Below are positions 55,287 to 64,000 of a stretch of 64,000 bases of DNA, in pieces; the first letter of the stretch is position 1, and every line of letters begins with the position of its first letter. Below the pieces are notes generated by a model. That model saw only the letters and a program-made list of their open reading frames with translations. It had not been told where the DNA came from and searched no databases. Source of the DNA: Platanthera guangdongensis (Eukaryota > Streptophyta > Magnoliopsida > Asparagales > Orchidaceae); assembly GCA_039583875.1 (NCBI GenBank), contig CM077162.1, positions 56,199,675-56,263,674 of the forward strand. The letters run 5' to 3'. The position numbers were made by a program, and so were the translations under genes.

Positions 55287-57093
55287 TAACTAAGTCTTCT
55301 CCATTGATCATTTCCAACTGATTTATAAAGAAGAGATGATTTTTCTCATCCAGAGGTTTGGTGAATACATCAGCCCTTTGTAAATCAGTGTAGATATAAA
55401 CAAGCTTAATTTTGTTTTGGTCTACACACTCTCTTATGAAATGATGTCTAATATCTATATGCTTTGTCCTACTGTGATGGACTGGATTCTGTGTTATGGT
55501 TATAGTATAGTACTTGTGTTATCACAAAGTAGAGTTGAATTATTTAAGTTGATACCATAGTCTAGTAATTGATTGTGTATCCACAGTATCTGGGAACAAT
55601 AGCTACCTGCTGCAATGTATTCTGCCTCAGCAGTTGAGGTAGATATAGATGACTATTTCTTACAAAACCAAGATACTAATCTCATACCCAGGAACTGGCA
55701 AGTTCCTGAAGTACATTTTCTATCCACCCTGCATCCAGCTAAATCAGCATCTGAGTATCTAGTTAACTCAAATTCTGATTCTGTGGGATACCATAGGCTT
55801 AGACTAGGATAACCCTTTATATATCTCAAAATTCTTTTTAGGAAAATAAGGTGAGATTCTTTTGGGTTCACTTGGAACCTAGCACAATGGTATGTGGCAA
55901 ACATGATATCAGGTCTGCTTGCTGTAAGGTATAACAGGGATCCAACAATGACCCTATATAGTTTCTGATATATAGGTTTCCCATGTGCATCTGAATCAAT
56001 TACAGCATTTGTAGCCAGAGGTATCTTCTTTGCTGAGACATCAGCCATCCCAAACTTTTTTATAAGCTCTTTAGCATACTTAGCTTTGGAGATGAAGATG
56101 CCATCAGGCAATTGCTTCACTTGGAGATCAAGGAAGTAGGAAAGCTCACCCATGCTACTCATTTCAAATTTAGAATGCATGAGATCAGAGAATCTCTTCC
56201 ATAATTTTGAATCAGTAGACCCAAAATTATGTCATCCACATATATTTGTACTAACAGTATTTGATCATTATGATATCTAGTGAAAAGTGTTCTATCTACA
56301 GTGCCTCTAATGAATTTATGCTCTAACAAAAAGCTGGCTAGAGTCTCATACCAAGCTCTTGGAGCTTGCTTTAGACCAAAGAGAGCTTTATGCAATTTGT
56401 AAACATAAGAGGGATGAGTTTGAGAAACAAAACCCGGAGGTTGTTCAACATACACCTCTTCCTTGAGTACTACATTCAAGAATGCACTTTTCACATCCAT
56501 TTGATAGACCTTGAATCTCTTGTAAGCTGCATAGGCAAGGAATATTCTGATTGCTTCCAACCTTGCAACAGGTGCAAATGTCTGGTCATAATCTATTCCT
56601 TCTTCTTGCATATATCCTTGTGCAACAAGCCTGGCTTTATTCCTCACTATTACTCCTTGTGCATCCAGCTTGTTTCTGTAGACCCATTTGGTTCCAATGA
56701 CTGGGTAGTCTTGAGGCCTTGGAACCAAATCCCAAACTCTACATCTCTCAAACTGATTTAATTCCTCCTGCATTGCAATGATCTAGTGGGGATCTTGCTC
56801 AGCATCATGGATGGATAGAGGTTCAATCTGAGAGAAAAAACAGGCATGCATCTAATCTTGTTTGAGTTGATGCTTGTCTACACACCTGCTGATATGTCTC
56901 CAATAACTTGAGATCTGGGGTGATCCCTAAGTGTGACAAGATCAGCTGGTGGAGTTGGTTCTTCAACAGTATTTGGAATTAATTCCTCCTGTTGAATTAT
57001 GTTTGTTGTTGGAGGAATATCACTCCCTGTCATATGTTTGGAGCAACCACTGTCCAAGTACCAAGGTTGATTCACACTTGGACAGCTCTTCAC
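55287..57093 (-). pseudogene. E6' pol lacking integrase: protease fused to RT-RNase H (right arm)
   Basis: Mirror of 33556-35352. WYLDSGCSKHMTG (about 57060-57025) again runs directly into the RT linker, confirming the deletion in both arms. RT is open from 56773 to 56159, with [30 protein letters not shown] and YVDDII. One T fewer in the run after YVDDII shifts the frame near 56225. 56180-55653 continues through SDADLAGCRVDRKCTSGTC. Confidence 0.85.
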
Positions 57094-57309
57094 TTGTAAT
57101 GAAAAACAGTTAAATATTCTTGACCCAGATTACCTTGGGTCCTTTGTTTTCCTGGTATGAAAAGCTGGAATAACAGAATATTCTGATTGGGATTTTATCC
57201 TAGAGGGTGATATCTCCTAGGTAGTATGACCCAATCAGCTAGTGGATTAAAAGCTTTCCTGGAATTATTTAAGTTTCTGTTATAATTAAAGTTTTTATTA
57301 GTCTTTCTG

Positions 57310-57554
57310 GGTTCGACGAATTTCTGTGAGTTCGTCGACCAGATTTCGACGAATAGGGTTGAGATCGTTGATCTCTGCCAGAGAATGAATATATTCATTT
57401 TCTGTGCCCCTTGTTCACCGACCTCTGCTCGACAAACCATACATAGTTCGTCGATCGCAGTTAGATGAATAACTATAACTATAGTTTGCGTTCAGAGTTC
57501 GTCGAGCTGGGTTCGACGAACTGGCTATATTTCGTCGATCTAAGTTCGACGAAT
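57310..57554 (-). repeat. Dyad array in the gag-pol spacer (right arm)
   Basis: Mirror of 33095-33336. Confidence 0.75.
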
Positions 57555-57572
57555 TATGCTGAACCTTGTTAC

Positions 57573-57970
57573 TTATAGTTTTCTTGTTGTTGTTGATTTC
57601 TGACCTATTGATTTAGAACCATTTTCTGTAGTTTGTTTATTGATTACCTTTTCTTTTCCCTTAGCAGTGACAAATTTTATGGGGGTTGTTAAGATGTTCT
57701 TCCTGAGAATGGGGGGTAAACCTGATGAAGCACCCAAGCCTAGCTTGCCATTAAGTCTGGCATTCACAGTGCTTGTGATGTCCATCAGCTTGAGGCTTCT
57801 TCCATTAAGAGTTTTCTCAAGTTATTTAGCCTCACAAAGCTCAGTTTTTAACAAAGTTATTTGCTCATTAGTTAAGCATAATTCATCTTTTAACCTATTA
57901 TTTTCAGAGTTAATGTTTTCTAAATTTCCTAATTTTTTCCTAAGGGTTTTAATCTCTTTTTTTGAATTTA
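57573..57970 (-). pseudogene. E6' gag coiled-coil linker (right arm)
   Basis: A heptad-rich stretch including ENNRLKDELCLTNEQ, then MDITSTVNARLNGKLGLG open from 57785 to 57573. It corresponds to the gag extension of SIRE-type elements. One TAA interrupts the helix near 57830. Confidence 0.55.
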
Positions 57971-59218
57971 TTAAGTCATACATATTGATTTAAATTCAAT
58001 TTTAAAAGAATCTGAAGTGTAATCAAAAGAAGATAGTACCTTATCAGCTTCTGAATCTGAAGCTTCTTCATTGTCTGATTCCTCTTCTTCTGAATTGCTC
58101 TTGGAAGCATCAATTGTCATGAGGCAAATCTCCTTAGCCCTTGCTTCTTCCTCATCTTCACTAGATCTAGAAGATGTTGATTCTTCTTCAGTCTCACTCC
58201 AGGTTTCAGCCACAAAACCCTTCTCCTTCTTCTTGTATTTGCTGGAAGAAGGTCTGCTGTTGTGCTGTTTCCTGTTATCTTTCTCTCTTCTCTTCTCTTT
58301 TTTCTGGTTCTCTGGACACTCAGAGAGGAAGTGTCCAGGTTTCCTGCACCCAAAACACACCACTTCTTTAGTTGGTGTTTTATCATACCTGGTTTTGTCA
58401 TCTTGCCTAGATGACTTTCTTCTGAAGTCCTTTCTTGTCATCTTGTGGAATCTTCTGGCAAGTAGACTCATGAGATCTTCATTTGATGTTGATGTCTCTA
58501 TCTCCTCAGCAGCCTTGAAAGCTATACTTTGCTCTTTTATGGCTGGTGGAGGTGTCCTTTGCTCTGCTGCCTCCCTGGACTTGATCAGTTGTTCATAAGA
58601 CTTTAACTTGCCCAATAGAGATTCTGTAGATATCTCATTTAGGCTTTTGGCCTCCTTGATGGGCCAGATCCTTGAATCCCATGAGCTTGGGAAGAACATC
58701 AGGATCTTGTCATTCACCTCTGTGAGGGTGATGTCCTTGTCCAAGGTTTTTAGCTCATTGACGATTGAGCTTAACCTGTTATACATATCAGCTACTGATT
58801 CAGCTTCTTCTTTCTTGAAGTTCTCATATAAGGATATAAGGTTGGATCTCCTATCCTTTCTCTCATCAGCTGAACCAGCCACCATCTGATTTAGTGAATC
58901 CCAGATGTCTTTGGCTGAGGTGCATTCAGCCACCTTTTGAAAAATATCATCTGACATAGTCTGTGTCAGTATGTTCATAGCCTTGGCATCAGTTATCTTT
59001 GTCTTCTTCTAGGCTTCAGTCCACTCAGTTGGTGGAACTGTAGTAGTGCTTGTAGATGTTGCAGAAGTTGAAGCTTGTGGGGGACCTATCAAAATAGAGT
59101 AGTATATATCCTCATCAATAGAATTCATATAAAATTTAATTCTTGCCTTCCAGATGGTAAACCTGTTAAGGTTGCAAACTGGAGGTCTGGTGCTTGCATA
59201 ATCTTTGTTTTGTGTCAT
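57971..59218 (-). pseudogene. E6' gag, best preserved copy
   Basis: The ATG at 59218 (MTQNKDYASTRPPVC) and one TAG near 59010 are followed by an uninterrupted 335-codon frame from 58978 to 57971. Domains: UBN2 core (MNILTQTMSDDIFQK to NDKILMFFPSSWDSR), basic stretch, CX2CX4HX4C knuckle CFGCRKPGHFLSEC (about 58350), lysine-rich and then Glu/Ser-rich acidic C-terminus. Length without the stop would be about 415 residues, usual for SIRE-type gag before the coiled coil. The left-arm copy has at least five extra indels. Confidence 0.85.
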
Positions 59219-59334
59219 AGCTGTGTATATAGATCTAATATGGAAATAAAAATAAAATATAGATATAACAAAGGATCTTTGAACTGGTTCAAGGGTTGGC
59301 TTGTACAACCAAAGGAACCTGCTTTGATCCCAAT

Positions 59335-59514
59335 TGAAAGTGAGTGGTTAGATCAGGAATACTCTAGAGGGGGGGGGTGAATACAGTATTTAATGTTTTA
59401 TAAAATTCTATGTTGGATAATGCAGATTAGTCTAAGTGCAGTAGTAAATAAGTCAAAATATAAAAGCACAGAAACTAACTACCACATCCACAGCAAGAAA
59501 ATAAAAGAAAGAGG
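59335..59514 (-). repeat. E6' 5' LTR remnant (right arm)
   Basis: Mirror of 31143-31329, starting tgaaagtgagtgg (plus strand) after the PBS caattgggatcaaag (read minus). It includes the long G run of the attcaccccc block (59366-59379). Confidence 0.75.
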
Positions 59515-59761
59515 GCAACCAGATGACTTTTGGGTTTAAAATGAGAGTGGGGCGTACCACCGCATGAAGGACTTTCTTTTTAAACTACAAAAAGGCAGAA
59601 AACTTGAAGTCTATATTGATGATCTTATCATCAAGAGTAAATCCTTCTCATTACACATGAGTGACCACATAGAGGCATTCACTACTCTGAGTGTATAATA
59701 TGAAGCTAAACCCGCTCAAGTGTGTCTTCGAGAGTAGCATTGGGAGTTTCTGGGCCATATC
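59515..59761 (+). pseudogene. Ty3/Gypsy RT fragment (right arm)
   Basis: Mirror of 30902-31142, here on the plus strand: FGLK, then YIDDLIIKSKSFSLHMSDHIEAF with the catalytic YIDD, then a broken CVFE and FLGH end. The family A LTR begins directly after it at 59762. Confidence 0.75.
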
Positions 59762-61379
59762 TGTTGGGTATTGTATCGACAATAATCATGATTTGAGAAG
59801 GGTCCCAATAATCTAAGAAGAATTGGGTTTGTATTTGATGTTGTGCGTTTAGTTATATGCTTGCAGGACTAAATTGCTAAGTACACACCAATGTCAGATT
59901 ACGGTGGGTTAGTAAACACAGGACTATACAATGTATTCTTTCATTGTGTAGGCCAATGTATTGACTCACGTGTAATCTCTCTATTGGGGTATACTTCTAT
60001 CCCAAGTGCATGAGAAGGATCAAGGAAGGACAAGAACTTTGAATCAGAAGAACATGAATTTTACCCAAGTTAAATTCATCGAGTATCGTAAGGCATATTC
60101 GTCGAATTCGCTGAGTATACTCATTGATACACGTCAAATTCGTCGTATATACTTACTAGCACTCGTCGAATTCATCATATGTACTTAGGGTAAAATTACT
60201 GATAGTTGGAAAATCGGTCAAGTAAAAATCGTTGGGTATCATCGTGTATACTCATCGAATTCGTCGAATGTATTTATAGATACTCGCCGAATTTGCAGAA
60301 TATTTATGTTGTTACACGCCGAATTCGTCGAGTCATTTCAACTTTAATTCTCTAGATTTTCTAAGTCAGATTCGTCGAATATCACTTGTTTAGGTGTTGA
60401 ATTCGTCGAGTGATTCTTCTGCTTGGCATCGAGTGTTAAGTTCAATCGGGCTGAATTTCTCCAAGTAAAATTCGTCAAGATTCATTGTTGTTCGGCGAGT
60501 ATACTCAACTACACTCGACAATACTCGACGAATATTACTTAGGGTTATTTTCTTCTATTTTTCAAGTTCTGGATCGGGTTGAACAGTACGCTATGCACAG
60601 TATCTCGCGACCTTCCCGGTATGGTAGGTCTTTTCTAGCCATTGCAAAGGAAGATCCCTATATATATTTAGGGTGGATAATTATTCAACTCTAATCATGC
60701 TAATCGTGATCAAATCAAGAAACTTTCGCATGAAACGAACCCGTTGGCCTCCTGTACAAAATTCGTGAATCCCGCTCGGCCGACAATAGTGTCGCACGAT
60801 TTGTTCGTCTTCAAGCTAATCGACTAGATTGTTGTTCTCTAAAGCTTTTGATTCTCTCAGATCTAGTTGATCTCTGATTCCAGATCGAAGTCTTCAATGC
60901 ATTCATATTTTTCGTGTTCTCTAAGACTCTTAAGATCAACATTTTCGAAGAACGACAGATAGAAGACTTAGATCTGAATAAGATTATTTGTTATTCTTAT
61001 TGTGTAAATTTTTCTTTACATTTGTAGGAGGTTTTCCCTCCGAGTTGTAGATCCGTATTTAGATCGAGTTGTAGATCCGTGTTTGGATCGAGTTGTAGGA
61101 GAGTTTGTTCTCTGAGTTGTAGGAGTGTTGTCTCCGAGTTGTAGGAGTTGAGGCTCTGAGGTGTAAGATTTATTGAAATCTGAGATAAGTGAAGTAGCCG
61201 AATCTAGCCCTCCGTGGTAGATAGGCGAGGCAGGTCAGTGGACGTACCCAACACGGGGAACCATTATAGATCTTTGTGTTCCATGTGCTTTAATTTTTAA
61301 GTTTTGTATTCAGCGAAAAGACGCAGAACTCGCCAATTCACCCCCTCTAGGTGATTTAGGTTGACGCTAGATACTTTCA
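59762..61379 (+). repeat. Family A 5' LTR, complete (right arm)
   Basis: 1618 bp from TGTTGGGTATTG to CTTTCA. Motif array 60076-60533, TATA-like box 60657-60669, gttgtag-rich segment (61022-61150), gtggacgtacccaac...gggaaccattata (about 61238-61268) and the attcaccccctctag block (61336-61350). It serves as reference for the truncated E2 LTR. Confidence 0.92.
60076..60533 (+). repeat. CGTCGAATTCG motif array in the family A LTR (right arm)
   Basis: Mirror of 30136-30595; about twenty palindromic or half-palindromic attcgtcgaat/tcgtcgagtat units. Confidence 0.8.
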
Positions 61380-61467
61380 ATTGGTATCAGAGGGGTGTTG
61401 TTCGGTATATGGTTAACACCTTGAACAAGATCTCCTTTTTAGTGTCGATAGATTCCGCTCAGTTGCT

Positions 61468-62818
61468 ATGGACAGAAGCAAGGATATGTCTTCTATGAAG
61501 TTACCTGTATGCATAAAAGAAAACTTCCCTATGTGGAAAGAAATGGTCAGATTCTTCATGGAAGTAGCAGATCCCAGGATATTTCAGATTATGGAAGAAG
61601 GACCTCACATTCCTACGCAAGCCTCTGCTCTGAATCCTGTAGTCTTGATCCCTAAGAAGATGATGGATCTAACTAAGGATAAAATTTCCCTAGTCTTCTT
61701 GGACAAAAAGGCAAAGAATATTATAGCAAGTGTAGTAGACGCTTCTATGCTTCAAAATTTATTCCACTGCAAATCTGTCAAGGAGATGTGGGACTGTCTA
61801 GTTGTTCTCATGGAAGGAACCAAAGAAGTTAGAGATGATCGCAGATCTTTGCTAAATCAAGAGTACGAAGCATTCAAGCAAGGTGTTAATGATACTATTG
61901 CTGATAGCTTCGAGAAATTCTTTAATATTGTCAACGACCTTAAAAACTATGGTCGCGCCTTCACTAACGGTGAACTAAATGACAAAATTTCTCAGATCCT
62001 TGACAAAGGACTGGGATACAAAAGTTGTAGCCATTAGGGAGTTTGGGAAGCTGCCGGAGATTGACCCTCAGAACCTTTTTTGAAAGTTGCTCTCCTATGA
62101 ACTTCAGATGAATACCAGAAAGAAGGAGGAGCAAAGCAGCAGGACTTGAAGCAAAGAGAAGTATGTAGCTCTAAAGGTTGAAGGTTCGAGAAAGTATAAA
62201 GCTGTGTCACCAGCAAGGACACGAGCTCAAGATACCCCAGAAGACTCTGAGCCAAGCACGCCAGGCTCTGAGTTACCTGATGGAGAGTTCTCACTCATCT
62301 CCAAGTAGTTCAAAAGATTGCTCAATAGGAGGAGGTAAATGAAAAATCAGTCATCCTCCTCTGGTTTCAGAAGATCGCATCGTGATGGTGATCGCTCTAA
62401 TAAGAGCTACAATCGAGAGGACAGGTATAAATCTAAACTGAATAAACATTCTTCCTCTGACATTGTTTGTTATTACTATAATAAGCCAAGACACATGATT
62501 GCTGAGTGTCCTTACAAGAAGAAGGAAGTTTACAAGAAGGAAGAGAAGAGATCCTTCAAAGGTAAAAGGAATGAAGAGAAGAGCTTCGTCGATAAGAAGT
62601 CAAAGATTCATAGTGACAGTTACTCAAGTGAATCCAGTTCCGAGAATGAAGAAGCCTACTCCGAGCATATGGCTCAATCAGATGAGGAAGTATGTGACTT
62701 CGAGTTTCACGGGAAGGTAAACACGCACACAATCCTCTCTGAATCAGAAACTTCCACTAATGGTCATGAAGACTACTCTTCTGAGGAAGATGAAGCTGAC
62801 TTGATGGCTCAACATTAA
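61468..62818 (+). pseudogene. E5' gag (family A), best preserved copy
   Basis: The ATG at 61468 opens 189 codons: MDRSKDMSSMKLPVC, MWKEMVRFFMEVADPRIF, AKNIIASVVDASML, DDRRSLLNQEYEAFKQG and FTNGELNDKISQILDKG. These are UBN2-type gag features. A frame change near 62020 and stops at 62082-62310 separate this from the second open part, 62339-62818. There the knuckle reads CYYYNKPRHMIAEC, with the second Cys changed to Tyr and Gly to Arg, which should abolish zinc binding. The C-terminus is Ser/Glu-rich. Confidence 0.82.
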
Positions 62819-63760
62819 GAAATCTTAAAATCTTTTGACAAATGTCGCAAGGTTATCAAAAAGCAATTAAACGAGATTGCTTCTCTCAAGGTAGTGGAAT
62901 CAAGCCTGAGGGAGGAAATTGCTGAATTGACTTCTCTCAAAAGCGAAGTTCACTCCTTGCATGAGGAATTGGAATGCTTCCCTGAACTGTTAAGTTAGAA
63001 CGAGAAATACTTAAATGAGCTGGAAGAAAAGCTCTTGGTGGATAGGAAACTAGTTGAAAGCTAGTCGAAGCCAAAGACCATCCTTCCCCTCATTGATGAG
63101 TTTTCCGCTCCTAAGATAGGTAGTGGTCTTGGCCACGTAGCTGGAAAAGGTAAGGCTACTAAGAAAGCCAGTACCAAAGACAAAGAAAAGGCACCACAAG
63201 GTCAACCATTGTTTAAGAAGGTAATCTTCCCGACGAATAAATTTGACCTTAAGACGTCCTATGGTCACCTTGCTAGGCCTACATACGTGGAACCAAAAAG
63301 GCACTGCCAAGGATAGACCCGTCCTTGAGACTTTGGAGTCAGTGTTTTCAAAGCACTTTATGAGGAAATTACCCTTAAAAACTATGGTCCTTATGTTCAT
63401 GTACTAAATGGTAAGAAGGCTCCAAAAACCAACACTGATGTTCCCAAGGCTAAGGAAACTATGAAGCCATGTGTATACTGCAATTATGAGGCTTCCACTT
63501 CCATGTCTGTTGCCCCTGCTAGACCTCTTGTATCAAAGGTAAAGCAAGAGTACAAGAGAATGTACAACAGGTTTGACTGTTGGTGTTGTGACAAGATTGG
63601 TCACTTTGCCGTAGATTACTAGTTTCATTTGGTAAAGCTAGAAACTCCACGAGTTAACAATGCGAGGCCAACCACTCGCAACGTTAATGTTCCAAGTGGT
63701 GTTAAACTGACAAGGAACCAAGGCCCAAGTATGTTTGTGTTCCTAAGGTAAAATGATTTA
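62819..63760 (+). pseudogene. E5' coiled-coil linker and second Cys motif
   Basis: Helical, charged stretch with KKQLNEIASLKVVESSLREE and LHEELECFPELL, then SAPKIGSGLGHVAGKG, KKASTKDKEKAPQG, CVYCNYEAS and NRFDCWCCDKIGHFAVDY (63568-63620). The last is a CX2CX3-4H knuckle without the final Cys. Three stops (near 62816, 62997 and 63062) are seen. The region corresponds to the gag extension of SIRE-type elements. Confidence 0.6.
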
Positions 63761-63787
63761 TGTTTGCAGGTATGTCCAAAGGCCAAC

Positions 63788-64000
63788 AAAATGCCAATCT
63801 GGTATTTCGACAGTGGATGGTCTTGTCATATGACGGAGACTAGAAGCCTGCTGCGAGATTTTACCCTGGTCAAGGAAAGATCAAAAGTTATCTTTGGAGA
63901 GTCTGACAAGGGAATAACTAAAGGCTACAGTATGGTTTCCAACGGCATAGTCTATTTCACAGACGTGGCTTATGTTGAAGGATTACAACATAATCTGAAA
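63788..64000 (+). pseudogene. E5' protease start (cut by window end)
   Basis: NKMPIWYFDSGWSCHMTET, then VIFGESDKGITKGY, then VYFTDVAYVEGLQHNLK. This is the Copia retropepsin with the DSG active site and the VxYVxGLxHNL signature. The rest lies beyond 64000; the left arm shows that integrase follows. Confidence 0.75.

Larger units (their letters stand above)
50148..59514 (-). mobile_element. E6': mirror copy of Sirevirus-like family B (right arm)
   Basis: Reverse-complement partner of 31143-40478 with the same domain order and the same integrase deletion. It preserves longer open frames for gag (57971-58978) and for parts of RT (56159-56773), so it is the better template for describing family B. 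Confidence 0.9.
59762..64000 (+). mobile_element. E5': Sirevirus-like family A (right arm), running off the window
   Basis: Complete 5' LTR (59762-61379), PBS (attggtatcagagg from 61380), gag (61468-62818), coiled-coil linker and protease start (about 63790 onward). It mirrors E5. The window ends inside the protease C-terminal part. Confidence 0.9.

Overview
This window is plant nuclear repeat DNA. It is built almost entirely of nested, decayed LTR retrotransposons, and I found no host protein gene, rRNA or tRNA gene. The evidence for a flowering plant is the set of element lineages: SIRE/Maximus-type Copia (Sirevirus-like) elements with UBN2-type gag, coiled-coil linker and an extra ORF after pol; an Angela/Tork-like Copia; and a Tat-like Gypsy. 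PBS sites matching initiator-Met tRNA and a short GT-AG intron agree with this. The species cannot be named from the sequence.

Layout. (E1) 1-4298 (+): 3' end of a Sirevirus-like element, comprising the post-pol ORF, polypurine tract and 3' LTR. 4299-5460: no gene seen. 5461-6673 (+): a proline- and coiled-coil-rich retroelement gag-like gene with one intron. (E2) 6866-13684 (+): Sirevirus-like family A, with a 5'-truncated LTR, gag and a heavily broken pol. (E3) 13685-17092 (+): Tat-like Gypsy with LTR, PBS, gag and protease but no RT or integrase, ending in a ~75-bp tandem repeat. (E4) 17093-24795 (-): nearly complete Angela/Tork-like Copia inserted in that repeat. 24796-25295: gap of exactly 500 N. 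(E5) 25296-30901 (-): a second family A copy. 30902-31142 (-): Gypsy RT fragment. (E6) 31143-40478 (+): Sirevirus-like family B, lacking integrase, with a post-pol ORF. (E7) 40479-45292: Gypsy-like tail and LTR-like DNA with AT arrays and dyad repeats.

The dominant structure is a giant inverted duplication. From 45293 to 64000 the sequence is the reverse complement of about 26680-45292. The centre is at 45292/45293 (CTGCAG) with no spacer. E7', E6', the Gypsy fragment and E5' therefore reappear in reverse order and orientation. The arms share stop codons but differ mostly by one-base indels, often in homopolymers. That pattern looks more like one locus read twice (a fold-back read or assembly artefact) than like an old genomic palindrome. 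A very recent true inverted duplication is not excluded.

Biologically, the most interesting signal is that every LTR family here carries its own array of short, CpG-containing dyad motifs: TCGTCGA/TCGACGA in E1 and E6, ATTCGTCGAAT-like in A, TGTCGACA in B, CGGCGAGAATC in E4 and CTCGCCCG/CGGGCGAG in E3. Family B repeats such arrays between gag and pol, and again between pol and its post-pol ORF. The post-pol ORF itself is conserved at both ends between the diverged elements E1 and E6. This suggests a regulated accessory protein, though its function is unknown.
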